DNA of 64,000 nt from an uncultured Muribaculaceae bacterium. GTDB taxonomy: Bacteria > Bacteroidota > Bacteroidia > Bacteroidales > Muribaculaceae. The notes beneath the pieces were generated by a model. The model worked only from the letters and a program-made list of their open reading frames with translations. It was not told the DNA's origin and searched no databases. Below, piece by piece: positions 15,583 through 24,816 of this stretch. The DNA lies in assembly GCA_910586565.1 (NCBI GenBank), contig CAJUIT010000014.1, positions 1-64,000 of the forward strand, written 5' to 3'. Numbering within the stretch: the first letter of the stretch is position 1; each line of letters begins with the position of its first letter. A program made the position numbers and the translations under genes.

Positions 15583-16947
15583 TCAACATTCTGTCTGCAT
15601 ATCGCAGCACAGATGAAGCTCGATTATGCGTTTTGTGGCCTGTTGCACGGTGTAGAGGCGTGAGGCGCGCAAGCCGGGCACCCAAATAACATCATCGCCG
15701 CAGAGCATCACCGGAACCCACCCTTTCTTGTCGGCCGGCAGTTTGGCATCGGAAACAATATCGCTCACCAGGCGGGAGCCGCGCATGCCGAAGGGTTTTA
15801 TTCGGTCGCCATAGCGTCGCGGTCGCAGCGTGAGAACGGCATCGGAGGGGAGAAGCTCCGAGTCAATCCAGATGGAAAACGGGTCGCGTGCCGGGGCAAA
15901 CTCGCTGCGCGGGATTACGCGGCACAGCAGCTTTCCAAACGGGGTTTCAACCTCCCCCTGTTCAATAAGTGAGACGATTGGTAGCTCCGTCTCCCGGGCC
16001 GTGTGATGCGTGATTTGGCATAGCGTGCGCCGATGAATGGCAACTGTGACGGAGCGGTCGGCCGAGTGGAATGCGGCCCCGGTGTGGTCGATGTTGCGGA
16101 TAATAGAGTGTGCTGTCGCGTGGCTGAAACCGGGGCCGAATTTTCGGTTAAGGATATGATAAAGCAGGGTTGGAGCCTGCGGCATCTGCGCGAGTGTCAG
16201 CAGGTCGATTGAGCCGTCAGCAAGGGTAAGGCGGTCGCTTTCGCACTCAATGAAATAGTCGAGCAGTGCGTTGTCTCTCCGCAGGTTGTCGACAGTCGAT
16301 GTCACAGCATCATAAAGGCGGGGAAAATCGGCCGAGAATGCCGGAAGGGTTGAGTTGCGCAGCATGTTCCTCCGGCAGTCGGTGAGGAGGTTGGTGGAAT
16401 CGACAATATAGTGGAGTTGCCTGTCGGCCAGCCAGCGGGTTATTGCCTCGCGACTCACATCCAACAGCGGGCGCAGGAAAATGCCGCGTTTGGCCGGGAT
16501 TGCCGTCAGTCCGCGCAATCCGCTGCCGCGCAACAGATTGAGGAAAAATGTCTCCACATTGTCGTTGGCATGGTGGGCAATCGCCACGCAGTTCCACCGC
16601 GGTGATGATGCCTCAAATTGGTTGAGGAACCATTGGTAGCGCAACTCGCGGCATGCCGTCTCAACCGATTCGCGCGTAGCTCCGCGACGCGCTGTAACGT
16701 CGAAATGAGCCACGTTGATTTCAACCCCAAGTTTAGCGGCAAATTCGCGGGCAAATTTCTCGTCGCGGTCGCTTTCGTCGCCGCGCAGATGAAAATTGCA
16801 ATGCAGGGCCACAGCGCGGTAGCCCGCTTCGACAGTGGCTGCAAGCAGGGCCACAGAGTCGGCGCCACCGCTGAAGGCAACGGCAACAGTGCTTCCCGGC
16901 GCAAATCCGGCGTCGGCGTAGCATTTGGAAACAACGTCCTGAAGCAT
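15583..16947 (-). CDS. tilS: tRNA(Ile)-lysidine synthase
   Basis: A 454-residue enzyme that ligates lysine to C34 of the CAT-anticodon tRNA(Ile2), so that it reads AUA. The N-terminal PP-loop ATPase motif SGGADS is at residues 26-31, and the HHANDNVETFFLNLLRGSG helix is a TilS hallmark. The C-terminal part (LRPRRYGDRIKPFGMRG) is the TilS substrate-binding domain. It starts three bases after the stop of the phosphatase gene upstream, so the two are probably co-transcribed. Its possible substrate lies at 5580-5656 if that tRNA is Ile2. Confidence 0.96.
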   Translation of the reverse strand: MLQDVVSKCYADAGFAPGSTVAVAFSGGADSVALLAATVEAGYRAVALHCNFHLRGDESDRDEKFAREFAAKLGVEINVAHFDVTARRGATRESVETACRELRYQWFLNQFEASSPRWNCVAIAHHANDNVETFFLNLLRGSGLRGLTAIPAKRGIFLRPLLDVSREAITRWLADRQLHYIVDSTNLLTDCRRNMLRNSTLPAFSADFPRLYDAVTSTVDNLRRDNALLDYFIECESDRLTLADGSIDLLTLAQMPQAPTLLYHILNRKFGPGFSHATAHSIIRNIDHTGAAFHSADRSVTVAIHRRTLCQITHHTARETELPIVSLIEQGEVETPFGKLLCRVIPRSEFAPARDPFSIWIDSELLPSDAVLTLRPRRYGDRIKPFGMRGSRLVSDIVSDAKLPADKKGWVPVMLCGDDVIWVPGLRASRLYTVQQATKRIIELHLCCDMQTEC

Positions 16948-16950
16948 TGG

Positions 16951-18213
16951 TTAGATTTGCATGTGGAGGGGGAGGCAGTGCATGAGATAGGCTCGCGCTT
17001 TGCTCCAGGGGATGTAGATGTCATCGGAGTTGGGGAGCAACGGCACAGGCACCTCATTGAGGTCGAATCTCACAAGTGTCTCCCCTTTGTGATTGCGGAA
17101 CAGAATCATCTGCAGGTTAGCTGCCATAGGCACCACGTCGAAATCTTTCCAATGCAGCGCCACGGTGTCGAAATAGTTGGTCATGTAGTAGCACCCGCGC
17201 AGACGCATCAGCGACAGGAGCGGCATCAGGGTTTCGGCATGGCCGAAGCGCAACTCAACATTGGCAGGGGCAGAGCCTTCGGCAGCGGCGTCGGCGGTTT
17301 CGATGAGGTTGAGCAGAAGATCGGATGCGATGAGCGCCGGCTCTGTGGAGATAGTGGTGGCGGTGCGTTTGAGGTAGTGCCCCAGATTCTCGCAAGCCCA
17401 CAGCGCGTTCATTTCGGCCGGGGTGAAGAATTTGCCGAAGTCAACCGATAGACCCATTGCGGGGAGTCCGATAAGCATTTTATATTCCTCCCATGCCATA
17501 TCGGCGGCTTCGGAGTGCGACAATTTCTTGCCGTCGGTGAGTAATCGGCGTGCAGGTTCAACAGGGGCTGTGGTCTCGAAAAACATGTTGTAGGGTGCTT
17601 CCCATTCCTTGGTTTTCGACCATGCCACGTAGTCGGCCACGGTGTCGAACGGACGCATCAGCGGGGAGTTCTGCCGTCCCGACGAGGTGGTAATCTCCAC
17701 GGTGTTGTTGAGCCGGTCGAGCTGATGGGTGAATTCATACATGCTCATCACGCAACGGGGAGCGTAGGAGCTTATGGCGTGAACTTTCCCGTCGAGGAAA
17801 AGTTTGGGAAATGCGCGGAACATGCGCGATGCTAAGCCGCGCTGCTCGGCCATGCCGAGTGAATCGAGGGCACCCCAGCGGTTGTGGGAAGTTTCGGCAA
17901 TGAAACGGGCGATGCCGAGCAGCTCTTTTCCCAGCGGGGTGAGGGTGTTGGCCGAATCGGCTTTCACAAGGCGTTGGATAAGTTGCATTGTCACCTTTGG
18001 CGAGGAGAGAAAGCGCGCGCCGTGACGCCCCACATGATTGATGAAGATGGGGGTGAGGGAGTCGGGGCATGTGGAGGGGTCGTCGGGAGCCGGATATGGT
18101 TTAGCCGAGCCGAGGCAATCGTCAACAGGGTAGTTGGTTGCTGTGGGGTCGGCAGCAGTAAGCGATGCCATCCCCAGCGCTATAATCACGAGTGAAAATA
18201 AAATCCGTTTCAT
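16951..18213 (-). CDS. Histidine acid phosphatase, MINPP-type phytase
   Basis: A 420-residue exported phosphatase. The ATG at 18213 gives a signal peptide (MKRILFSLVIIALGMASLTA). The catalytic RHGAR is at residues 63-67. The proton-donor motif is HAE (residues 325-327) rather than HD. Family knowledge: RHGxR with HAE marks multiple inositol polyphosphate phosphatases (MINPP), which strip phosphates from phytate, as in gut Bacteroides. Periplasmic or surface action is expected. It shares a transcript with tilS, which looks like chance adjacency. The frame is open far upstream of the chosen ATG, but that stretch lacks a signal peptide and contains intergenic sequence. Confidence 0.85.
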   Translation of the reverse strand: MKRILFSLVIIALGMASLTAADPTATNYPVDDCLGSAKPYPAPDDPSTCPDSLTPIFINHVGRHGARFLSSPKVTMQLIQRLVKADSANTLTPLGKELLGIARFIAETSHNRWGALDSLGMAEQRGLASRMFRAFPKLFLDGKVHAISSYAPRCVMSMYEFTHQLDRLNNTVEITTSSGRQNSPLMRPFDTVADYVAWSKTKEWEAPYNMFFETTAPVEPARRLLTDGKKLSHSEAADMAWEEYKMLIGLPAMGLSVDFGKFFTPAEMNALWACENLGHYLKRTATTISTEPALIASDLLLNLIETADAAAEGSAPANVELRFGHAETLMPLLSLMRLRGCYYMTNYFDTVALHWKDFDVVPMAANLQMILFRNHKGETLVRFDLNEVPVPLLPNSDDIYIPWSKARAYLMHCLPLHMQI

Positions 18214-18440
18214 TTCGTAGTTTTTGCTTATCTTTGCAATAATGGAGTGGAGTGCAACCGGTTGGTTGATGCAACACGCTGTAAACAACGCAAATGTGTG
18301 AAATGCTTCCGCGTGCGGCCTGAGAGCCGGTTGCCTGTTGTGTAAAGGCCCGGCAGCTATAGCCGGGATTACTCCAAACGATGCCCCTATGTCGTGAAAA
18401 CGACAACCGGGCGACTTTTGTTTCTCAAAAATAGTAAATA

Positions 18441-18713
18441 ATGGGCGAAACTCAAAACGTTGCACCTCAAGGGGTGGAAAAATCATTGGCCGAACGCCTC
18501 GCCGAGGTTGATGCCGCTCTTGCTTCGACTCCCGACGATGCGGCGCTTCTCATCGAGAAAGGGAAGCTGCTGTGGCGCATGGGGCGCAAGGGGGATGCCA
18601 TTTCGGCCTACGAAAAAGCTGCCGCCGTTGAGCCCGACGGGCCGGCGCGGCTGCTCATAGAGCATTCCAACTCTATTATGGATTTTTTCAACCCCGATTT
18701 GCTGAACCCCTGA
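18441..18713 (+). CDS. Small TPR-repeat protein
   Basis: A 90-residue cytosolic protein. Residues about 33-68 (ALLIEKGKLLWRMGRKGDAISAYEKAAAVEP) form one clear tetratricopeptide repeat, and the ends LIEHSNSIMDFFNPDLLNP are a conserved-looking tail. It lies 14 bases before folP on the same strand, so it is probably co-transcribed with folP and cdaA. A TATCTTTG element at 18229-18236 could start the transcript, with a leader of about 200 bases containing a CCCGGC/GCCGGG hairpin. Specific function unknown; TPRs mediate protein contacts. Confidence 0.75.
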   Translation: MGETQNVAPQGVEKSLAERLAEVDAALASTPDDAALLIEKGKLLWRMGRKGDAISAYEKAAAVEPDGPARLLIEHSNSIMDFFNPDLLNP

Positions 18714-18727
18714 CATTTTTCACCGCT

Positions 18728-19579
18728 ATGGTTATGAAACCGTTCTCACTCAACCTCAAAGGGTGCCTCGTTACTTTCTCCCGTCCCGCCGTGATGGGGA
18801 TTCTCAATGTAACCCCCGACTCATTCTATGCGGGGTCGCATGCTTTCGACCCGCAGGCGATTCACAACCGTGTGCGCCGCATGCTCGACGAAGGTGTCGA
18901 TATAATCGACGTTGGCGGTTATTCCTCGCGACCCGGTGCGGCTGATGTGAGCGTTGATGAAGAGATGCGCCGTGTGGAGGCCGGGGTGAAAGCGGTGAGA
19001 GAGGTGAGTGCCGACGTTCCGGTATCGGTCGATACGTTCAGGGCTTCGGTGGCGCGGTTGGCTGTGGAGAGTTTCGGTGCCGACATCATCAACGACATTT
19101 CAGGGGGGAATGCTGATGAGGCGATGTTCGACACCGTGGCTGACCTGGGGGTTCCCTACGTGCTGATGCACATGCGCGGCACCCCCTCGACCATGCAGTC
19201 GCTCACCGACTATAATGACGTTACGGCCGATGTGATTGCCGAACTGTCGAAACCGCTCCATGAACTTGCGCTGCGTGGTGTGGCCGATGTGATTGTCGAC
19301 CCGGGGTTCGGCTTCGCCAAAACTCTTGAGCAGAACTACAGGCTTTTTGCCAATCTGCCTCATATAGCGCAGATGCTCGACCGCCCTCTTCTGGTGGGAA
19401 TCTCCCGAAAATCAATGATAACTCGCCTGTGTGATGTGACGGCCGACGAAGCTCTCCCCGGCACCGTGGCGTTGAACACCGCGGCGGTGATGTGGGGAGC
19501 ATCCATTTTGCGTGTTCATGATGTGGGGGCTGCCCGCCAGACGGTCGATGTCGCTCTCCGCCTCTGCAATCCCACCTGA
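18728..19579 (+). CDS. folP: Dihydropteroate synthase
   Basis: A 283-residue TIM-barrel enzyme of folate synthesis, joining para-aminobenzoate to the pterin diphosphate; it is the sulfonamide target. Signature motifs are MGILNVTPDSFYAG near the N-terminus, DVGGYSSRPGA, DIINDISGG, and the C-terminal VGISRKSMI loop. The length is normal. An in-frame ATG two codons later could also be the start. It is followed 38 bases later by cdaA, an adjacency that recurs in Bacteroidetes. Confidence 0.97.
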   Translation: MVMKPFSLNLKGCLVTFSRPAVMGILNVTPDSFYAGSHAFDPQAIHNRVRRMLDEGVDIIDVGGYSSRPGAADVSVDEEMRRVEAGVKAVREVSADVPVSVDTFRASVARLAVESFGADIINDISGGNADEAMFDTVADLGVPYVLMHMRGTPSTMQSLTDYNDVTADVIAELSKPLHELALRGVADVIVDPGFGFAKTLEQNYRLFANLPHIAQMLDRPLLVGISRKSMITRLCDVTADEALPGTVALNTAAVMWGASILRVHDVGAARQTVDVALRLCNPT

Positions 19580-19617
19580 ATAATACCCGGCTATAAATCC
19601 TAACAACGGCGTTCCTC

Positions 19618-20394
19618 ATGATTGAATCGTTTGGCATAAAAGATATTCTCGATATTGTAATCGTGGCCTTGATGCTTTATTATCTCTACAAGATAATGAA
19701 GGAATCGGGCACTATCAATATTTTCTACGGTGTGCTGGCTTTTATCCTTGTGTGGGTGGTTGCCGCCGAGATTCTGGAAATGAAGCTCATCGGCACAATT
19801 CTCGACAAGGTGATGAGCATCGGCCTGCTTATTCTGGTGATTATTTTCCAGGATCAGATAAAGCGTTTCCTCGTGGAACTTGGCTCGAAAAAGCGGTGGA
19901 AGTTCCTCACGGGGCTTTTCCACCATCGCCATAAGGATGCCGGGGAGGACTTGCACACGCGCGTTATCCCGATTGTCTACGCCTGCATGAGCATGTCGAA
20001 GAGCAAGACAGGTGCCTTGATTGTGATTCAGCAGGATGTTCCTCTCGAAAACTATGAGAAAACCGGCGATATAATCGACGCTGAAATCAATTCGCGTCTT
20101 ATCGAAAACATCTTTTTTAAAAACTCGCCGCTTCACGACGGAGCCATGATTATCGACGGGGGCAAGATTAAGGCCGCCGGTTGCATTCTTCCCGTGAGCC
20201 ACGATTCAAATGTGCCGCGTGCGCTCGGGTTGCGCCATCGTTCGGCGCTCGGCATCTCGCAGGCTACCGATGCCTTTGCAATCGTGGTAAGCGAGGAAAC
20301 CGGCAATATCTCGGTTGCTCACCGCGGCCGCCTCTCCACCCGCCTGTCCTCAACCGAACTCGAAAAACGCCTCAGCCATCTGACTGTGATTTAA
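19618..20394 (+). CDS. cdaA: Diadenylate cyclase (c-di-AMP synthase)
   Basis: A 258-residue membrane enzyme that makes c-di-AMP from two ATP. Three N-terminal hydrophobic helices (about residues 10-78) precede a DAC domain with the catalytic DGA at 174-176 and RHR at 206-208 (GLRHRSALGISQ). It matches the CdaA/DacA type in length and order. c-di-AMP controls potassium and osmolyte balance and wall integrity; PBP1A is encoded convergently just beyond the shared terminator, which may be coincidence. No CdaR partner is seen. Confidence 0.95.
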   Translation: MIESFGIKDILDIVIVALMLYYLYKIMKESGTINIFYGVLAFILVWVVAAEILEMKLIGTILDKVMSIGLLILVIIFQDQIKRFLVELGSKKRWKFLTGLFHHRHKDAGEDLHTRVIPIVYACMSMSKSKTGALIVIQQDVPLENYEKTGDIIDAEINSRLIENIFFKNSPLHDGAMIIDGGKIKAAGCILPVSHDSNVPRALGLRHRSALGISQATDAFAIVVSEETGNISVAHRGRLSTRLSSTELEKRLSHLTVI

Positions 20395-20504
20395 GACGAA
20401 AAGACAAAAAGACAAAAGACAACAGCGATAATACTGAATTTAGATATAACCTCCGGTATTATCGCTTTTGTCTTTTGTCTTTTCGTCTTTTTGTCTTTCG
20501 TCTT
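20393..20504. terminator. Large bidirectional hairpin between cdaA and PBP1A
   Basis: A long imperfect inverted repeat. The left arm (20393-20434) is made of AAGACGAAAAGACAAAAAG-like words ending GCGATAATAC. The right arm (20454-20504) is its complement, rich in TTTTGTCTTTTGTCTTTTCG. The GCGATAATAC/GTATTATCGC part forms a tight stem with a 20-base loop. It serves convergent genes and overlaps the cdaA stop codon. Confidence 0.75.
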
Positions 20505-20513
20505 CTATGCCCG

Positions 20514-22889
20514 TCAATCAAATACGTCGGCGATTGATTCCTCAACGGTGTTGGTGTCCTCAACGTAGTCGTAGAACTCTTTGTCGCAGAGGTTGGAGAA
20601 GTCGGTGTCGAACGTTGCCCGCTGTGAATAGGGGAGGGTGGGGTCGGCATAGACTTTGCTCATGTAGAGGCCGTAGATGGGGAGTGCCATTGCCGCACCT
20701 TGGCCGTGTGCCATTGTGTTGAAATGGATGTAGCGCTCGTCGCCGCCAACCCACACGCCCGAAACCAATTCGGGTGTGAAGCCCATGAACCAACCGTCGG
20801 CGTTGTAGTTGGTGGTACCGGTTTTACCACCCATCTGCGCCGTGATGTTGTAGGGGGCGCGACGCACGCGGTTACCCGTACCGCCGTCGACAACGTTGAG
20901 CAGCATCGACAGGATTTTGGCATAGGCCTTTTCCGAAATCACCTCGGTGTGGGTGGTGTTGAATTCTGAAATGATGTTGCCGTTGGCATCGGCGATCGCC
21001 GAAACAAACACCGGAGCGGCACGCATGCCGTTGTTGGCGTAGGCGGTGTAGGCTCCAACCATCTCCTTGATTGACACTTCGCATGAGCCGAGGCACAGCG
21101 ACATAACGGGGTCGATGTGGTTGGTGATGCCGAAGTTGTGCATGTTGCGCACCAACGTTGTGGGTGAGAGCTGCCCCATGAGTCGTGCCGAAATCCAGTT
21201 GTTGGAGTTGGTGAGCGCCCACCGGAGGTCGACCATCTCGCCCACACGTGCCGACCCCGAGTTGCGGGGAGCCCATGTGCGGCCGCTTTCGTCGGTGAAC
21301 ACCGGCTGGGTGTTCGACATCATGTCGCAGGGGGTGAATCCCTCTTCCATAGCGTAGGTGTAGAGGAATGGTTTGATGGTTGAGCCAATCTGGCGGCGTC
21401 CGCTCGACACCATATCATATTGGAAGAAGGTGAAGTTGGGGCCTCCGACGTAGGCTTTCACATGGCCGTTGCGGGGGTCCATCGACATGAAGCCGGTGCG
21501 GAGGAAGTGTTTCTGATAGAGCAACGAATCGCGCGGAGTCATAACGGTGTCGACAACTCCGGCGTAGGAGAACACGTTCATCTCGCGCGGAGTGGTGAAG
21601 GCGTGGCGAATCTCATCCTCCGAAGCGCCTGCAAGCTTCATCACGCGGTAGCGCTCAGTCTGCTTTATGGCGTGGTCGATGAGCGACTCGACTTTCACTT
21701 TGCCGAGTTCTTCGCCGTTGGAGGTGTAGGGGGCGTTGCGCATCCCCTTTTTCTCGCGGAAAAATGCCTTTTGCAGCGAGCTCATGTGCTGCTGCACGGC
21801 ATCCTCGGCATATCGCTGCATGCGCGAGTCGATGGTGGTGTGGATTTTCAGGCCGTCGGTGTAGATGTCATATTTCGAGCCGTCGGGCTTGGGATTTTTT
21901 TCAATCCAGCCATAGAGAGGATTCTCCTCCCATGCAATCGAATCGTCGATGAATTTCTGTTTCTCCCAACCGCGATACTCCGAGCGCACGGGGCGCTTTG
22001 CCGTGAGGATGCGGCGCAGCTCCTCGCGGAAGTAGGGGGCGAGCCCCTCCTTGTGGTCAACGCGGTGAAATTTAAGTTGGAGGGGGAGCTGCTTGAGCGA
22101 ATCCATTTGCTCGGTGGTAATCATCCCCTGTTTGTGCATCTGCTCGAACACGGTGTTGCGGCGCAGGCGTGTGCGCTCGTTGTGGCGCACGGGGTTGTAG
22201 TAGGCCGGGTTCTTCACCATGCCCACCAGCGTGGCCGCCTCCTCGATGGTGAGGTCCTTGGGCGACTTGCCGAAATAGACGTAGGCTGCCGATTTGATTC
22301 CCACCGCGTTGTAGAGGAAGTCGAACTGGTTGAGATACATCTTTATAATCTCATCCTTCGAGTAGTAGCGCTCAAGCTTCACGGCAATCATCCATTCGAT
22401 AGGCTTCTGAAGGGCGCGGTCGAGCAGGCTGTGGGTTGTGGGGGAGTAGAGCTGCTTGGCAAGCTGCTGTGTGATGGTGGAGCCGCCACCCGCATTCTTG
22501 TTCTGCATGATGAGGGTTTTCACGAGCACACGCATGAAAGCGCGCATGTCGATGCCCGAATGGTCCTCAAAGCGTGAATCCTCAGTGGCAATGAGTGCGT
22601 CGATTACGTGCTGCGAAATCTCGCTGTAGTCGGCATAGACGCGGTTGCCCGAGTTGCGGTAGTATCGCCCCATCTCCTCGCCGTCGGCGGTATAGACAAC
22701 AGTGGCGAATTTATCATTGGGGTTCTTGAGCTCCTTCACGGGGGGCATGTAGCCAATCCATCCGTTGTAGATGAGCAGGAAAAAGATTATCATGCAGGCG
22801 AATGCCAACACGAAAAGTTTCCACATCCAGCCGATGATGAACCGGTTGCGGCGGCTTTTTGCCGAGGGGTCGTTATATTTTGCAGTCAT
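20514..22889 (-). CDS. mrcA: Penicillin-binding protein 1A (bifunctional)
   Basis: A 791-residue inner-membrane peptidoglycan synthase. One transmembrane helix (residues about 22-44) follows a basic N-terminus. The glycosyltransferase-51 domain shows EDSRFEDHSGID (103-114) and GGSTITQQLAKQLY. The transpeptidase domain shows the STIK catalytic motif near residue 500, SNN (SNNWISARL) and KTGTT near residue 689. The chosen ATG at 22889 is 31 codons inside a longer open frame that would begin before the likely promoter (TAACTTTG on the minus strand at 22969-22962). The C-terminus is acidic (EDTNTVEESIADVFD). Confidence 0.95.
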   Translation of the reverse strand: MTAKYNDPSAKSRRNRFIIGWMWKLFVLAFACMIIFFLLIYNGWIGYMPPVKELKNPNDKFATVVYTADGEEMGRYYRNSGNRVYADYSEISQHVIDALIATEDSRFEDHSGIDMRAFMRVLVKTLIMQNKNAGGGSTITQQLAKQLYSPTTHSLLDRALQKPIEWMIAVKLERYYSKDEIIKMYLNQFDFLYNAVGIKSAAYVYFGKSPKDLTIEEAATLVGMVKNPAYYNPVRHNERTRLRRNTVFEQMHKQGMITTEQMDSLKQLPLQLKFHRVDHKEGLAPYFREELRRILTAKRPVRSEYRGWEKQKFIDDSIAWEENPLYGWIEKNPKPDGSKYDIYTDGLKIHTTIDSRMQRYAEDAVQQHMSSLQKAFFREKKGMRNAPYTSNGEELGKVKVESLIDHAIKQTERYRVMKLAGASEDEIRHAFTTPREMNVFSYAGVVDTVMTPRDSLLYQKHFLRTGFMSMDPRNGHVKAYVGGPNFTFFQYDMVSSGRRQIGSTIKPFLYTYAMEEGFTPCDMMSNTQPVFTDESGRTWAPRNSGSARVGEMVDLRWALTNSNNWISARLMGQLSPTTLVRNMHNFGITNHIDPVMSLCLGSCEVSIKEMVGAYTAYANNGMRAAPVFVSAIADANGNIISEFNTTHTEVISEKAYAKILSMLLNVVDGGTGNRVRRAPYNITAQMGGKTGTTNYNADGWFMGFTPELVSGVWVGGDERYIHFNTMAHGQGAAMALPIYGLYMSKVYADPTLPYSQRATFDTDFSNLCDKEFYDYVEDTNTVEESIADVFD

Positions 22890-23130
22890 GTGACGGTGAC
22901 GTAGTTTAAGGTGTTCAGGAATCCCGGCGCTCCGCTTTATGGCGCCACAGCTTCCAAACGGCAAAGTTAGCAAATTCCACACAATATTGATTGCGGTTAC
23001 CCTCGGCGTATAGGATTTTTATGCTAATTTTGTAATCTGATAATATTTAGGCCGGTTGGCAAAGTGAAGCAAATCACACATCGCCGGCCTGTTATGCCAC
23101 TGTTAATTCTGTTGACCAACCAATCGCCAA

Positions 23131-23754
23131 ATGTCACATCATCACAGCCATCTGTCGGACGCCGACGACCGCACTCTCCCCGAATTCAACACGTTGCAGA
23201 AAGTGAAGCGACGTTTTTTCGCCATGCGCAACGGTGCTCTGGGTGCGCAGATGCGCGGAGCCGGTCTTGACTACCGCGTGAACTTCGGCCTGAACATCAT
23301 GCAGGTGAAAGAGATTGCAGCCGAAATTGCCGGTGGGGAATGGGGGTTGTCGTCGCACGAGCTGGTTGAACTTGCCACCACGCTGTGGGAGAATGAGAAC
23401 ACCCGCGAGAGCCGTTTGCTCGCGCCGATGATATTTCCGGCCGACATAATGAGCATGGAACTTGCCGCCCGTTGGCTGGCACAGGCTCAGAACCCCGAGA
23501 TAATCGACCATCTTTGCCATTCGCTGCTGCGCCGGTTGCCTTTTGCCGGCGATTTGTGGCGCTTTGCCGTTGACAATGCAACAACCGACCTTCAACGCTA
23601 CGGGGCATTGAGACTTCTGCTCAATCTGTTGATTATCGGGAAAGGTGACCGTGTGGCGGGAGCCGAGGTGGCCCGGGCTGAACTCGGGCGCGATGTGCCG
23701 CTCACAAAAGCTCTTGCATCAAGGGTGCTCGAAGAGATTGAGGCATGGGATTGA
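23131..23754 (+). CDS. DNA alkylation repair (AlkD-like HEAT) protein
   Basis: A 207-residue all-helical protein. KVKRRFFAMRNGALGAQMRG and the following LDYRVNFGLNIMQVKEIAAEI match the start of the Bacteroidetes branch of the AlkC/AlkD HEAT-repeat DNA glycosylases. Later helices (LLRRLPFAGDLWRFAVD) keep the repeat pattern. AlkD-type enzymes excise bulky or cationic alkylated bases. The branch found in Bacteroidetes is poorly tested, so catalysis is inferred from family. A TAATTTTG element lies at 23025-23032. It is a single gene with no clear partners. Confidence 0.75.
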   Translation: MSHHHSHLSDADDRTLPEFNTLQKVKRRFFAMRNGALGAQMRGAGLDYRVNFGLNIMQVKEIAAEIAGGEWGLSSHELVELATTLWENENTRESRLLAPMIFPADIMSMELAARWLAQAQNPEIIDHLCHSLLRRLPFAGDLWRFAVDNATTDLQRYGALRLLLNLLIIGKGDRVAGAEVARAELGRDVPLTKALASRVLEEIEAWD

Positions 23755-23790
23755 GCACGGGCGGTTGTAGAGAGCGATATAAGGAAAACA

Positions 23791-23829
23791 TAAAAAAGGC
23801 GCCGCGGCCTTCGATGTGGCTGCAGCGCC
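23791..23829 (-). terminator. Minus-strand terminator
   Basis: Stem GGCGCCGCGGCC / GGCTGCAGCGCC with small mismatches, followed on the minus strand by TTTTTTA. It probably ends the transcript of the gene at 24027-24590. Nothing gene-like is seen between 23830 and 24026. Confidence 0.65.
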
Positions 23830-24026
23830 GGGCGGCGATATAATGAAATGCCTCACAGGGCATTGGTTCGCTCGCGTTGTTTGGTTATCAGGGTTGTGTG
23901 TTTTAAATAGCCGATGTGTGTTTTGGATAGTAGTAGGTGAGAAACCTGTTTTTGAAGCGTTGAATATTGAGAAATATCCTTCATTACATGCAGTGAAAAC
24001 GGGGAGGCGTCGACGCGCCGCTTATG

Positions 24027-24590
24027 TTATTTGTCAACCACGAGGGTGAGTACTCCCGACGGGCCGTAGCACACGCGGTCGAAAACCGGGTCGGCAATCT
24101 CGAGGTTGTAGCCCGTCTTGTCGTGGTGAACGGCTTCAACACTCGACTTGAATCCGTTGTGGTCGAGCAAGTTGTAGAGCTTACCGGGAACAACAGCTTT
24201 CAATAGTGCGGGAGCAAGTGAATAGTTGGCAGGTGCGGTGATGTCAATCAGGTTGCCTTTAGCATCGAAAACCATGTCGATGCCGTCGGCCAGACCGACT
24301 GTGATTTCCCCTGAAGCATACTCTTTGTCGCACTGCACCACAGCATGGCCGTCGCAGTGTTTCTGGAGAAATTTGCGTGCTTTCGACGGGATTTTGGAGA
24401 AATCCACGCTGCCTGAAATCACGGGGCCTACGCCGGTGTAGCCGGGGGGGACGTCGGGCACGGCAGTGCGCGGTGCGATATACTCGCTGGTTGTCTGAGC
24501 GGCAACCGAACCGAGAGCTGCTGAAATCAACACAAATGCTGCTGCCACGATGGCAGGAAGTAAGTGGGATAGTTTGTTTGACGTTTTCAT
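24027..24590 (-). CDS. Exported PepSY-like domain protein
   Basis: A 187-residue exported protein. The signal peptide runs to about residue 32 (FVLISAALGSVAAQ). Two repeats of the PepSY-like (DUF2874) type follow: PSKARKFLQKHCDGHAVVQC with VFDAKGNLIDI, and APALLKAVVPGKLYNLLDHN with YGPSGVLTLVVDK. Such domains occur as small periplasmic proteins in Bacteroidales; they are thought to bind or inhibit partners, but no role is proven. A TAAATTTG element at 24643-24636 (minus) is a fair promoter. It is divergent from the next gene. Confidence 0.75.
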   Translation of the reverse strand: MKTSNKLSHLLPAIVAAAFVLISAALGSVAAQTTSEYIAPRTAVPDVPPGYTGVGPVISGSVDFSKIPSKARKFLQKHCDGHAVVQCDKEYASGEITVGLADGIDMVFDAKGNLIDITAPANYSLAPALLKAVVPGKLYNLLDHNGFKSSVEAVHHDKTGYNLEIADPVFDRVCYGPSGVLTLVVDK

Positions 24591-24816
24591 GACCTCGTTC
24601 TTTTAGTAGTTGGTTCTCAAATAGTGGATTGTTCTCAAATTTATGATAGATGATAACAATTTGGATTGGCGCCGTGGTTTCGGTGGCGTCTTTGCTATTG
24701 AAACGGAATTGTAACATGAAAGGTTCGCCTTTTCTCACAAAAAAATAATATTCTTCGCGGGGTGAACTATCGCGGTGAAACCTCCGTTATATATTCAAAC
24801 GTCGCAACTATTATTT

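Noticed and set aside
18237..18440. Riboswitch (folate or TPP) before the TPR-folP-cdaA genes
   Set aside because: A CCTGAGA word and a small hairpin are present, but the rest of the TPP or THF aptamer consensus is missing.
21420..22577. A 385-codon plus-strand frame opposite PBP1A
   Set aside because: The minus strand carries all PBP1A motifs over the same bases; the plus frame has no recognisable domain.
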